15,489 nucleotides of DNA from Bremia lactucae (taxonomy: Eukaryota > Oomycota > Peronosporomycetes > Peronosporales > Peronosporaceae), in assembly GCF_004359215.1 (NCBI RefSeq), contig NC_090628.1:147045-162533 (forward strand), given 5' to 3'. Every line of letters begins with the position of its first letter. Position 1 is the stretch's first letter. Under the pieces are notes generated by a model that saw only the letters and a list, made by a program, of their open reading frames with translations, did no database searches and had not been told where the DNA came from. Below, one piece after another: positions 6,770-15,489 of the stretch. A program made the position numbers and the translations under genes.

Positions 6770-8206
6770 TCAGATGGGCAATGCTGTTGGCAATGTGGCC
6801 CAAGACGGCAACGGCACTTCAAATGACCAACTGGGGGTTTCATATCGATAGGAATGCAACCACATAATTACATCCTTGTTTTCAACCTCGAAAATTCCTT
6901 GGATTTTAGCTATGCAGACTTCGCACACTCGAGTACATCGAAGTTTATCATCTTCATGATGAAATTTTTGGTAATATGAAATTGGAACAGCATCAAAGAG
7001 GACATTCTGTACTTGCCTAATTGCAAGCCTCATCCCTTTGTCTTCATTCGGAATTCCGTACAGCGGATCGTTTACGATTGAAAAGCCCACGTGTTGTAAA
7101 TGCACTCGAAGTTGATGCGTCCGACCCGTTAAAAGGAGGCATTCAACGATACTTTCGCCACCCACGGAGTCTCCACGACGACGCATTAGCGTTACACAAG
7201 GCTTGGCGTCTTCTGACTCACTCACACATCTTTTATGTCCTTGGCGTGGTGACATCAAACCGATTGGGGCTTCCACGCGCCAGTATTCTTCACGTAAACT
7301 ATCAATCGTTACAAATGCTGAGCAGAACTTAGCAATGCCTGCAGAACCCATTGCCGTGACGGGAAAGTCGCCTTGAACTCGCGCTACGTAGTATTTCTGC
7401 ACCAAACGCATGCCAGTTCCTTGGTTGATAGAAGGATTTGTTAGCTCAGCCGTAAGACTGCGTGCCTTTTCCGCCGATTTGGCGAGTATCAGCAGTCCTG
7501 ACGTCAATCGATCCAATCGATGCACTGGATAGAGCTTTTGTGTTAAACTTTCCTTCTCTGCGGCAATCCCTTGTCTGTCATGATGCAGTATATGCGTCAG
7601 CGAATTAAATTGAAAGCTGCCGGTTGGATGCACGGGAACGCCCGAGGGTTTATTTACCACCATCAAGTCGTCTGTCTCCAAATGGATCCACGTCGTGGAT
7701 AGCGACGCCAATGTCGATAACTCCATGGCAGTCTTGATCGGGAAATGAATTGCAGGCTCATGTCGATGCACGACGTGCTCAAAGAAACTTCCACGTTTCA
7801 GAATCGTGTCCAGCTTCGCCTCTTGTCCATTCACCCGAATGAGCCCCAGCTGAGCTGCTCGCGCGCAGTATTCTGACGAGAGGGTGGAAAACTCACTGGC
7901 AAAGAGATCACGCAAACTACGATCCGTCCACCGGTCTTTTGCAAAGAGCGCAAAGCGATGGACGTACGGTTCAATTCTCCGCACGACGCACGAGTGTCCA
8001 GCCACTCGATTGTCACAATTAGTCGACATGCACGGCTCAAAGTGGACAGCAGCGGAAGGCGGGACAATTCGTTGACGGTGATTTCTACTCTTCCGCCTGG
8101 AAGATGCTAAGCCCTCCAGTATTTGCAAAGACTTGCGCTCCGCTAACCATCGAGCCTTTTCCTGCTTACGGTGCTGCTTCTTGCTCTGCGGAAGAATGTC
8201 CTCCAT
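6770..8206 (-). CDS. RluA-family RNA pseudouridine synthase (RPUSD2/Pus9/RIB2-like)
   Basis: A 478-residue enzyme converting uridine to pseudouridine in RNA; by family likeness to yeast Pus8/Pus9, tRNA position 32 is a plausible target (inference). A basic N-terminus (1-50) precedes an S4-like RNA-binding region (about 76-152: YVHRFALFAKDRW, GLIRVNGQ, FFEHVVHRHEPAI). The catalytic domain has LMVVNKPSGVPVHPTG (181-196), HRLDRLTSGLLILAKS (229-244) with catalytic Asp232, and GRTHQLRVHLQHVGF (361-375). The C-terminus has CTRVCEVC (424-431), a possible metal site, and ends near a WSFEVPLPSWA motif typical of this group, so the gene looks complete. The ATG at 8206 is the first in frame and gives a plausible basic N-terminus. 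The stop (6772-6770) is 7 bp from the LTR, so the native 3' untranslated region has been displaced. No intron is seen. Confidence 0.92.
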   Translation of the reverse strand: MEDILPQSKKQHRKQEKARWLAERKSLQILEGLASSRRKSRNHRQRIVPPSAAVHFEPCMSTNCDNRVAGHSCVVRRIEPYVHRFALFAKDRWTDRSLRDLFASEFSTLSSEYCARAAQLGLIRVNGQEAKLDTILKRGSFFEHVVHRHEPAIHFPIKTAMELSTLASLSTTWIHLETDDLMVVNKPSGVPVHPTGSFQFNSLTHILHHDRQGIAAEKESLTQKLYPVHRLDRLTSGLLILAKSAEKARSLTAELTNPSINQGTGMRLVQKYYVARVQGDFPVTAMGSAGIAKFCSAFVTIDSLREEYWRVEAPIGLMSPRQGHKRCVSESEDAKPCVTLMRRRGDSVGGESIVECLLLTGRTHQLRVHLQHVGFSIVNDPLYGIPNEDKGMRLAIRQVQNVLFDAVPISYYQKFHHEDDKLRCTRVCEVCIAKIQGIFEVENKDVIMWLHSYRYETPSWSFEVPLPSWATLPTALPI

Positions 8207-8484
8207 TGTGGAATATGGAGTCGATACACAATAATTGAATACATTTTGGGCAACTCCGAGCGGCTTCGATACTTTTAAGAAATTTCGTGTCGATAAATGG
8301 GTTGCTTGTGGCTGCTCCCATTATTGGAGCGTGTGTATTTTACAGTAATTACCTAATTCTAATTTGCACACAAAAAGTGGCTAAGACATGCCACCTCGCA
8401 GTGAACCGGGCATGACCGTTTTAGTCGCTTTCTGCGCTTTTAAATAGTCAGCCGACGATAGCTAAACTATCATACTTTACAACC
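8207..8484. other. Spacer between FANCM-like stop and pseudouridine synthase start
   Basis: 278 bp containing both the 3' flank of the FANCM-like gene and the promoter of the pseudouridine synthase, which are in tandem on the minus strand. A minus-strand TTCAATT at 8239-8233, about 30 bp before the ATG, loosely resembles the oomycete initiator (YTCANTYY). No other gene is visible. Confidence 0.5.
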
Positions 8485-11400
8485 TCAACGTCGTATATTT
8501 TGCACATGTTTCTGAATCTCCACCGCTGACGCCTCGGAGATCCATGGCAACATCCTTCTCCAATGCATTTCGTTAAATTTATGCACTGGCACTTGTGTTA
8601 CTGAAAAGTTTTTAAAGCGAAAACTTAAATTCAGTGCACTGTCAAGTGACAAAGCTGGAATAGAGCGAAAGAACTCGAGTCGGGATGCGAAATTCTCGTC
8701 TAGCGCTCTTGGAACCTGATCACTTAAGGGACCAAGACATAAAGAAGGAAATTCGTACCCTTCGACGAGATCCTCGTGTGCAATTTGGTGAAGTTGCGAG
8801 CATAGAGTATCGATGCAATCTTGCACAATAATTGTCACGTTTGGAAACGGTAGAATTCGCTGAATCTCGGATTTTTCACCAGTGTGAACAACAGCTACAA
8901 TGACTTTCTTGTGCATGGCCAAAGTCAATCTAAACAACAAGCCGCTTTTTTCATTTTGGTTTGGAGGTGTATTCTTCAGCGCGTGTACTTGTTGGCTTGT
9001 TAAGAAAAGAACGGCGGTGCGCACACTAAGTAAAACATCGACATGGAGCGAATCTGTAATTGTTACGCCACAGTCGGCGCTCTTGGACGATAAAAGGATT
9101 GCATATATTTTGGAGCTGGCAAAGGTCGAGCTTACGAGAATGTTCCACTTCATTGACTGGGATAACCTTTGCGAGTGATGACAAGTTAGATCGACAGTAG
9201 ACGTCACGGACCGTTTCGCAGGAACAAGAGACCTTTTACACGTCAACGTTCCATTCGAATAATGAGAATACGCAGCACTTTCTCCGTCATGAGCCATTCC
9301 CTCTTTCGTCAAATGGAATGAATCAATTGCTCTCACATCTCGTGCATTTGCCAACTGGTCATCTTTCGACAATAAAATGTTGTTGCAAACTAGTGACGTC
9401 TGTGATTTTGTTTGTTTCAAGTTTTCTTGCCGATTTTCCTCCAATGTGTTGAAAGTTTCAATGCCATTTGTTTCCATCTCGGTATGCAAAGTGTCATTAA
9501 ACAACCTCTTGGTCTGATTCAACGGACAAATGGTAGGCGAATCGAGTTGAATCGTATCAGCTGGCAAGCAATTCCGTTGGTCACAAGCCGCTTGGAATTC
9601 CTCCACAACTGCTACAGCAGTTGTTGGCGTCGTCGTAGTCTTCGTTTTGGTATGCATTTTATCAAGACAAGCACGGATAATTCCATTTGATCGAAGTGCT
9701 CCCCAGTGCCTACCTAGTGGTAGTGGAGAAGTCTGTGATGCACAAAGTGATTGCGCATAAATAGCCCGCATATTGGGACTTGATTTCAATTTCTTCTTTG
9801 ACGTGAGATCCCCAACGTCTTCATAAGATTTGACCGACTGTGAATACAGAAGCTGCGACGAATCGTTAATAAATGAATTGTCCGCCGCCTCTTGATCGTC
9901 TTCTCCATACTCATTATCATCGTCGTCATCATCATCATCTCCCCCTTGCACTTCAGCTGTTTCTTCAATATACGCAGCTGCTAAAGCTCGTGAAGTCTCT
10001 CGCTGCTTCTTCTTTCTCTTGAGACGCTTTTGCAATGTTCTTGACGCTTCTGGCTGTGAACACAAGTGGGAGGGAGAGTACTCATACTTGCGTTTAAGTC
10101 GCCGAAACTTTTTACGTTTCTTTTCGACCTCCGCAGAGGAAGGCGATGCTAATAAGTGACTAGGAGATGCAATATTTGCAGGTTTTGAAAGTGATGGATG
10201 GGATAGGGAAACCGTTGCTTTCTCAGGTAACGTTGACAAATCCGAAGCGCATACTGGAGCAGAAGATTTGCGGTGTAATGAGCAGTAAGCTAGAAATAAA
10301 GTATAACATTCCTTGTCGTCACTGCCTGAAACATCGACTTGATCCATGCGATAGCCAGCGAATGCGGCACAACTGACATGAAAGGCAGTCAAACATTGCT
10401 TGTGTGCGCATTGAATCTTTCCATTACCAATCTGCGAATGGCATATTGAACAATCGAGATTCTTGCGGTCTGGATCAAGTCGAGTTAATTCAGAAAGCAT
10501 AAGAGAATCATCCACTCCCTGCTCGACTTGTAACTCTGGAATCCATATATAGCATTGAACGTGAACCCAGTGGTGGCATCCCGTCCGCTTGTACGCACCC
10601 CCGCGGTGTGGACAGAGCTGACATCGTGGTGGATTAGCAGCGACATCGTTGCCAGTCTTTAGAGCCACCGAGCAGACGGCACAGAACCACTCGGCATCGG
10701 GTACAGAGAGAATACCATAGCAGAATTGATGAACTCCCACGTTACATCCATCGCAAAAGAGTATTAGATCATCATCATATGATTCACGCTCAAGACACAC
10801 AGCACAGCAGCCATCGTCCTTATGCTCGAAATCAACTTCCTTCTGATTTGTATGCGTAGCACCATGAATATACTCGGCTAAATACCTTTTTGACGGGGGC
10901 GTGAATTCCATTGGATTAATAGCTAGCATATCTTCAGCGTCAGAGTCTGCTCGTGTTTTGGAATTAATATTGCTTGCTTGAAGAAAACTACTTTCATTCG
11001 CAACCACAGAACTTAAATCATCGTCAACTCGTTCATGAGCTTTGTCTTCTTGAATGCCAGCTCCCACAAACTTTTTATCAGGAGAAGCTGCACGTAGCGA
11101 GACATTTAATAAATTAGATGCCATTACAGGACCATTCGACAATGATGGAAGTAATTCAAAGGATTGTAATTCGTTTTCGGTCTGTTCTTCATAATATGGC
11201 ATTTCATTGGCAGCACTAACACTTTTTTGTGCACACGACACAGGTGGTAACTCTGAAAAATTCTCCTTTGTGGCTCGAGGCGTTTCGTGCTTTTTAGAAC
11301 GTAGTACTTGAGCTTCTCTAGCTGGCTCTGTTGGCAAAAGCTCCATTGTTTGCGTAAAAGTCAGTGGATTGGCATCAATAGCGTTTTCATCAAATACCAG

Positions 11401-14400
11401 TTGTCGCGTTCGACAGGTTTGCGAAGCCGTCTCAGCTCTGTTTGAGAAATTGTGATGACTGACATTTTTAAAGGAGAGCGTCGAATCTCGAGTTGGCTTT
11501 TTCGCGCCTCTAGAAACATTAGAGTCAGGCCACTTGCTGCCAGAGGCAGTTGTTTTCGCCTCAGTCATATCGTCCTCGCTGGTCGGAACCAACAAGGATG
11601 TTGCTTTACAAGCATCTATCTTCTGCTTTTCTCCTGTAAGGGTCATTGAAGCAGTATTTTCACAGCAACCATTGCAATTTATAACGTCCTCAGTAGTAGT
11701 AGAGATATTACGGGTTATCAAGTCGGCATATTGCGGGCTAAAGTGCGTGTCAAAGGAAGAGATCGATTCTCCAATTGTATCGTATACGTTGTCCCATGTG
11801 CTTGCAAAATCGGGCTCATCGGGCGTTTTACATTGTTGCGAAGCAGAGGTCATCTCACCTTTCAGTTTCGAGTCGATTATACTCAATCTAGTGCTGTGAA
11901 ACTTGGTTGTTCGAGACCTTAAAAATGCTGCATGACACTCATTTCCATGTTCCACAGAATTTGCACGATTGTTCGAGCTCGCCACCTCAGCTTCTTCTTC
12001 CTTATCAGCATTCATACTGTCATCATCATCAGATTCATCTTCCAAATTCTCGTCGACACCGTGAATGTCGCGAACTAGACGTAGCAAAATAAGCGACCGA
12101 ACAGAATAACTCACTTGAGTGCTATCATTGTTTCGCACCAACGTACGCGATTGGCGCCGTAGTAGATGTGCCCGATCAGCAACAATTGGCACCAGCTTAT
12201 TTCTACAGCTATTCGCGAAATTTGCCGGAAAAAACTTCAACAGCGCCACAGCTCGTTCAGCATCACTGAGCTGCCACGTATTAGGGTCAAGAATTGTCGA
12301 CGACATCTTCCCACCAACTTGAGAAGCATGGAAAGTTGGTATTTTCATCTCCAGCTCTCGTAATTGCGGGTAAATGCCGGTTGGAAGCATACGCGGACAC
12401 TTTGCGAAGATAAATCTACTTTTATAAGTTGTTAGCGCGCGACTAACAGTCTTCGCCGCTGATGTACTACGCATCAACTTCTTTTGCTCGTCTCCTTCGG
12501 TCACGAGGATAATTACATTGCCAACGCGTTTTCGTCCAGTTCTACCCAGTCGTTGAATCATCCGAACAGGCGACGTAAGTGCATCAAAAGAGACAATAAG
12601 ATCAACTTCTCCAATATCCAGGCCTTCCTCGGCAATGCATGTGGCTACAAGGACATTAAAGTCGCCTTTTCGAAACCTACGCACAATTTCTTGCTGTACT
12701 TTTTGAGACTGCCCCTTGTTTTCTTTTGCTTTGCCGGACGCACCCTGTCCAATGAAAGGCTGCGCGTTAACAATAGGTGCAAGTGGACGCAGTAGCGCTA
12801 CAATTTCCGATACGCTTGCACGAAACTGCGTAAAAACGATGGCTCGTGTGCTGGAAGCTCCTGCATCATGGCGCTGAAAGTGCTCTAACAGCACTTCACG
12901 AAGTTTCAATAGCTTTGGATGGCTCACAGTACTATATAAGCTATCACCGCTTAATGCTAAACTTGTTTCAAGCACTTGAAATGCCGAAGACTGTAGCATT
13001 TCTCTCTTGGACCACGACAATTTGCCATTCTTTCGTTCTTCCACCCAATTCAAGATTTGATCACGAAAGCTATTGAGTCCATGACCAGTCAATAAACTTT
13101 TGGCGTGTAGCAAACTCACGAGAAGCGCTAAGTCACTCTCTGCACTTCGCTTTGACGCGTACGTCGAGCTCTTTCGAAAATTCTCTCGAGCTTGCAGCAC
13201 GTACCAGCTCGTCAATTTATCTGGATCGCTATTTCGAATAATCTGATTGCGAAGTAATCGTTGAATGATCGGCGTGAAGAGCTTGAGAAATTGCGCCTTG
13301 ATTTTTAAAATTTGGTCGCCGAGACGACAAACAATTACCTCTTCTTGCCGTGCGTGCGTATATTTGCGTACATCCACGTCATCAGCTGATCGGCTTTCAA
13401 TATGGGAGATGCGTAAATTCGTCACAACGTCTTGAATCACATCAAATTTCGCTCCAGGTGTGGCCGAAAGTGCCAAAATGCGATACTGTTGCGTTTTTGC
13501 TTCAATTTCGTGCACTACAGCGCAGTAGGCGTACTTTCCCGTAGCTCTATGAGCTTCGTCAACAATGATGCACACAAATGTTTCTGCCTTGCAAATACCT
13601 CGGCAAAGATCATTTTGCAAACTTTGAGGGGTGCAAAAGAACACGCGTCTGGAGTTCCACAGCACGCGACGCATTGTCGGAGGAACGTTTCCTTGCAATT
13701 CTGCAGTATCGGAAAGCGGAATTCCCATGATTTCATGACACGCTTTTATTTGCTGAGCCACAAGTGGCTTTGTCGGCGCCATAAACACTACCTTTCCAGT
13801 CGGAAACCAGCGGTAAAAATTGTACATGACAACTGCAGCCACTAGTGTTTTACCTAAGCCCGTAGGCAATGACACGAGCGTGTTGTGATACAATGCTTTT
13901 TCTGCAATGGCCAATTGATAGTCTCGAATAGAGTAATTTGTCGGGTACACGAAATGCTGTGCGGCATCAATATCAATCCCGGGCACGCCTTTTGAGCGTA
14001 TAGAAATGTCGAGATATCTTGTTTTGGCCACTGCGTCTTCTCCTGTTGCACGCCGCGTTGTTTGCAAAAGCGAATTGTCTGGCTTGACCTCTTCTTTTGC
14101 TCGTTTTGAATAAAAAGACTTTATTGGCGACTTTAACGAAAAATGCGTTGTATTTGCTGTAGCGGATTTTGCTAATTGATCTCTTTGTGTCAAGGTGAAT
14201 GATGTAGGCTTTGAGCATACACCATCATTCTTTATGGATTGTTGCTGTGGCGGTGAAGTCGTGGATTTGTCGAAAGTAATTCGAGTCTGTATAATCTTCT
14301 TGGCTGAGGTAGTGTCTTGATCCTCGTGCAACATGAATACTCGTGGTGCCTGGCATACTTGACATGTAGTTCTCGCCGCGTTGTTTTGCAGCGTACATGA

Positions 14401-14547
14401 CTTGCAGCTCCACATATTCTTATTATAGCAAAAGGCTGATTGAGGAATGTTTGTCGTATCATTTAGACGGCTGCAAGATTTTACATAACGAGTCTCGAGT
14501 GCCTCAATCTCCGATAGCAATGCATCGTCCCAAATGTCCTCTTGCAT
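8485..14547 (-). CDS. FANCM: FANCM/MPH1-like DNA translocase with internal PHD-ePHD histone reader
   Basis: A 2020-residue nuclear enzyme expected to bind and move branched DNA at stalled forks, as FANCM, MPH1 and Hef do. Domains in order: RanBP2/NZF zinc finger (46-68); SF2 helicase core (about 201-690) with SLPTGLGKT (226-234), DEAH (330-333), SAT (361-363), VATCIAEEGLDIG (634-646) and QRLGRTGRKR (665-674); a FANCM-type region after the helicase (750-830); a long disordered linker; a PHD finger (1247-1292) and extended PHD (1309-1425); basic tract (1475-1515) and acidic tract (1536-1552); XPF-like nuclease fold (about 1800-1925) lacking ERK; tandem helix-hairpin-helix (1955-2018) starting LEFFRSIPALS. 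The open frame extends 16 codons upstream but has no ATG there (TTG at 14595-14593), so the ATG at 14547 is chosen; it has G at -3. No intron is visible. The C-terminus fixes the identity as FANCM and rules out a generic helicase. Confidence 0.93.
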   Translation of the reverse strand: MQEDIWDDALLSEIEALETRYVKSCSRLNDTTNIPQSAFCYNKNMWSCKSCTLQNNAARTTCQVCQAPRVFMLHEDQDTTSAKKIIQTRITFDKSTTSPPQQQSIKNDGVCSKPTSFTLTQRDQLAKSATANTTHFSLKSPIKSFYSKRAKEEVKPDNSLLQTTRRATGEDAVAKTRYLDISIRSKGVPGIDIDAAQHFVYPTNYSIRDYQLAIAEKALYHNTLVSLPTGLGKTLVAAVVMYNFYRWFPTGKVVFMAPTKPLVAQQIKACHEIMGIPLSDTAELQGNVPPTMRRVLWNSRRVFFCTPQSLQNDLCRGICKAETFVCIIVDEAHRATGKYAYCAVVHEIEAKTQQYRILALSATPGAKFDVIQDVVTNLRISHIESRSADDVDVRKYTHARQEEVIVCRLGDQILKIKAQFLKLFTPIIQRLLRNQIIRNSDPDKLTSWYVLQARENFRKSSTYASKRSAESDLALLVSLLHAKSLLTGHGLNSFRDQILNWVEERKNGKLSWSKREMLQSSAFQVLETSLALSGDSLYSTVSHPKLLKLREVLLEHFQRHDAGASSTRAIVFTQFRASVSEIVALLRPLAPIVNAQPFIGQGASGKAKENKGQSQKVQQEIVRRFRKGDFNVLVATCIAEEGLDIGEVDLIVSFDALTSPVRMIQRLGRTGRKRVGNVIILVTEGDEQKKLMRSTSAAKTVSRALTTYKSRFIFAKCPRMLPTGIYPQLRELEMKIPTFHASQVGGKMSSTILDPNTWQLSDAERAVALLKFFPANFANSCRNKLVPIVADRAHLLRRQSRTLVRNNDSTQVSYSVRSLILLRLVRDIHGVDENLEDESDDDDSMNADKEEEAEVASSNNRANSVEHGNECHAAFLRSRTTKFHSTRLSIIDSKLKGEMTSASQQCKTPDEPDFASTWDNVYDTIGESISSFDTHFSPQYADLITRNISTTTEDVINCNGCCENTASMTLTGEKQKIDACKATSLLVPTSEDDMTEAKTTASGSKWPDSNVSRGAKKPTRDSTLSFKNVSHHNFSNRAETASQTCRTRQLVFDENAIDANPLTFTQTMELLPTEPAREAQVLRSKKHETPRATKENFSELPPVSCAQKSVSAANEMPYYEEQTENELQSFELLPSLSNGPVMASNLLNVSLRAASPDKKFVGAGIQEDKAHERVDDDLSSVVANESSFLQASNINSKTRADSDAEDMLAINPMEFTPPSKRYLAEYIHGATHTNQKEVDFEHKDDGCCAVCLERESYDDDLILFCDGCNVGVHQFCYGILSVPDAEWFCAVCSVALKTGNDVAANPPRCQLCPHRGGAYKRTGCHHWVHVQCYIWIPELQVEQGVDDSLMLSELTRLDPDRKNLDCSICHSQIGNGKIQCAHKQCLTAFHVSCAAFAGYRMDQVDVSGSDDKECYTLFLAYCSLHRKSSAPVCASDLSTLPEKATVSLSHPSLSKPANIASPSHLLASPSSAEVEKKRKKFRRLKRKYEYSPSHLCSQPEASRTLQKRLKRKKKQRETSRALAAAYIEETAEVQGGDDDDDDDDNEYGEDDQEAADNSFINDSSQLLYSQSVKSYEDVGDLTSKKKLKSSPNMRAIYAQSLCASQTSPLPLGRHWGALRSNGIIRACLDKMHTKTKTTTTPTTAVAVVEEFQAACDQRNCLPADTIQLDSPTICPLNQTKRLFNDTLHTEMETNGIETFNTLEENRQENLKQTKSQTSLVCNNILLSKDDQLANARDVRAIDSFHLTKEGMAHDGESAAYSHYSNGTLTCKRSLVPAKRSVTSTVDLTCHHSQRLSQSMKWNILVSSTFASSKIYAILLSSKSADCGVTITDSLHVDVLLSVRTAVLFLTSQQVHALKNTPPNQNEKSGLLFRLTLAMHKKVIVAVVHTGEKSEIQRILPFPNVTIIVQDCIDTLCSQLHQIAHEDLVEGYEFPSLCLGPLSDQVPRALDENFASRLEFFRSIPALSLDSALNLSFRFKNFSVTQVPVHKFNEMHWRRMLPWISEASAVEIQKHVQNIRR
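9913..9939. repeat. Trinucleotide (ATC/GTC)n microsatellite encoding an Asp run
   Basis: Short tandem ATC and GTC triplets encode the poly-Asp part of the acidic tract (about residues 1536-1544) of the FANCM-like protein. A shorter ATC run at about 12015-12035 encodes the first acidic tract. Both are in frame and may vary in length between strains. Confidence 0.75.
10270..10809 (-). other. PHD - zinc knuckle - extended PHD (PZP-like) cassette
   Basis: PHD finger: Cys1248, 1251, 1265, 1268, His1273, Cys1276, 1289, 1292, with Trp1287 before the last cysteine pair. Zinc knuckle: Cys1309, 1312, His1329, Cys1332. Extended PHD: Cys1366, 1369, 1380, 1385, His1390, Cys1393, 1422, His1425. This order and spacing is that of the BRPF, JADE and AF10 readers, which bind the histone H3 tail and DNA. 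All expected metal ligands are present, so the module should fold. It is in the same open frame as the helicase and the C-terminal domains, with no sign of a gene junction. Confidence 0.9.
14344..14412 (-). other. RanBP2/NZF-type zinc finger in the FANCM-like protein
   Basis: Residues 46-68 match W-x-C-x2-C-x3-N-x6-C-x2-C, with Trp46, Cys48, Cys51, Asn55, Cys62 and Cys65. The Thr-Leu after the second cysteine resembles the Thr-Phe pair that NZF fingers use to contact ubiquitin. Ubiquitin or single-stranded nucleic acid binding are both possible. Confidence 0.85.
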
Positions 14548-15489
14548 TGCAACAAAGAGTGGCCAACACGCAGCAAATAAACCCTTTTCAACCAATCAAA
14601 TGATCCTGTATTTCAGCGTCTTGCTTATTCATCATACGATGCTAGCAAAAAAGCCAATTTTGTTTTAAAAGTTCATTTCTGAATGCTGTGCTAATTTTTT
14701 TGTGAAGGGCTGTAACCAAGGGCAAACTTATGCAACTGATTTTGCTATAGGAAACAGGTATTCACAACTTGTGATTATTTCATCGACTCGCTCAGCATGG
14801 GCTGTTTGTCAAAAATTTGCGTGCTCGACAAAACTTGCTATGTTTACAGGGCGCCAAAGGCACAAACGACAATAATACGGTCGAGCTCAGAATTCACAGA
14901 TAACCGCCAAGCAGAATAATTGAGCCGAAGAATTCACCAGGGCATGAAGTATTCTATACCAACTGAGGCATTCGCGGAATTTAAAGGTGATTTCTTTTGT
15001 GCATCTTGATTATCATTTTTTAATACTTGACTTTCAAGCACTAATTAAAGCAACTCATTGATGAAAGGAAATACTTCAGGCCTCGCAAAATGTTACTTCA
15101 CACATGCTACCATACTTTTATTCGGGTTTGCAATTCGAGCATCCAAAATTTGCGGAAGGAATATTGTTGCACGTTGATTAATTTTAAGTACGTAGATCTA
15201 ATGCTCATCACAGAGAAAAGAGCAACGAGGCAACAGCGTGCGTATTTGCACCGGCCGTCAATATCTTTGAAATGCTGCAATAACTGAAGCAAATTGCCAT
15301 TTATAGCTCAAAGTCACAAAATAGAGAACTGAAAAGACACAATCGTTATCGCACATTAACGACTATTCGTCAGTTTTTCAGTTTCAAATTAAAGCCTAGT
15401 TTGCATTTCCGGATGTGTTTCCTCGTTGCCAGGCACATGGCTACAAGGCTATCATATCGAAGCACATGCAAATGGAACCGTACCTCCTT
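14548..15489. other. Upstream spacer of the FANCM-like gene, no gene seen
   Basis: 942 bp, AT-rich, with only short chance open frames on both strands and no recognisable protein, tRNA or repeat family. A minus-strand TCATTT at 14603-14598, about 50 bp before the ATG, partly fits the oomycete initiator core, and an inverted CCAAT lies just beside it at 14592-14596. These are weak promoter candidates only. Confidence 0.5.

Noticed and set aside
9602..9621. Hairpin ACAACTGCT/AGCAGTTGT in the FANCM-like gene
   Set aside because: A single isolated stem of this size in 6 kb is close to chance and does not show the clustering seen in the retroelement.
14548..14595. Extension of the FANCM-like protein by 16 residues upstream
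   Set aside because: The first codon of the extension is TTG and a stop lies directly before it; a nuclear eukaryotic gene should start at ATG 14547.
15090..15292. Overlapping short open frames on both strands near the right edge
   Set aside because: Both are about 60 codons, AT-rich, without motifs or supporting context, as expected by chance.

Overview
The window looks like nuclear DNA of an oomycete, most likely of the Phytophthora/downy mildew group. This rests on long intronless genes packed closely on one strand, a degenerate Ty3/gypsy element whose motifs (YFDD reverse transcriptase box, integrase C-terminal GPF box followed by HPTFYVGRLRPY) fit oomycete gypsy families as I know them, and a moderately AT-rich spacer style. 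The placement is an inference from sequence style and is not proven. Everything recognisable is on the minus strand.

Positions 1-6762 hold a decayed Ty3/gypsy LTR retrotransposon read right to left. It has a 5' LTR (6095-6762), a primer binding site, gag, aspartic protease, a linker, reverse transcriptase, RNase H and integrase, and it runs off the left edge before the expected 3' LTR. Every coding segment carries stops or frameshifts, and at least two integrase residues expected to be essential are replaced, so this copy is dead. A stretch of about 316 bp with no similarity to the element splits the reverse transcriptase thumb between two TCGAC repeats. The internal region is also packed with perfect inverted repeats (arms 7-12 bp), far above chance and continuing into the LTR. 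The two cellular genes and the 316-bp insert seem to lack this density.

Positions 6770-8206 encode an intact RluA-family RNA pseudouridine synthase of the RPUSD2/Pus9/RIB2 kind. Its stop codon is only 7 bp from the LTR edge, so the retroelement has taken over its 3' flank.

Positions 8485-14547 encode a single-exon FANCM/MPH1-type DNA translocase of 2020 residues. It has an N-terminal RanBP2/NZF zinc finger, an SF2 helicase core, a C-terminal XPF-like pseudo-nuclease and a helix-hairpin-helix pair. Unusually, a complete PHD-zinc knuckle-extended PHD cassette of the BRPF/JADE histone-reader type sits between the helicase and the pseudo-nuclease. The architecture suggests a fork-remodelling enzyme that also reads chromatin and perhaps ubiquitin.

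Positions 14548-15489 are the upstream spacer of the FANCM-like gene, with no further gene that I can support. The two cellular genes have no obvious functional link beyond shared orientation.
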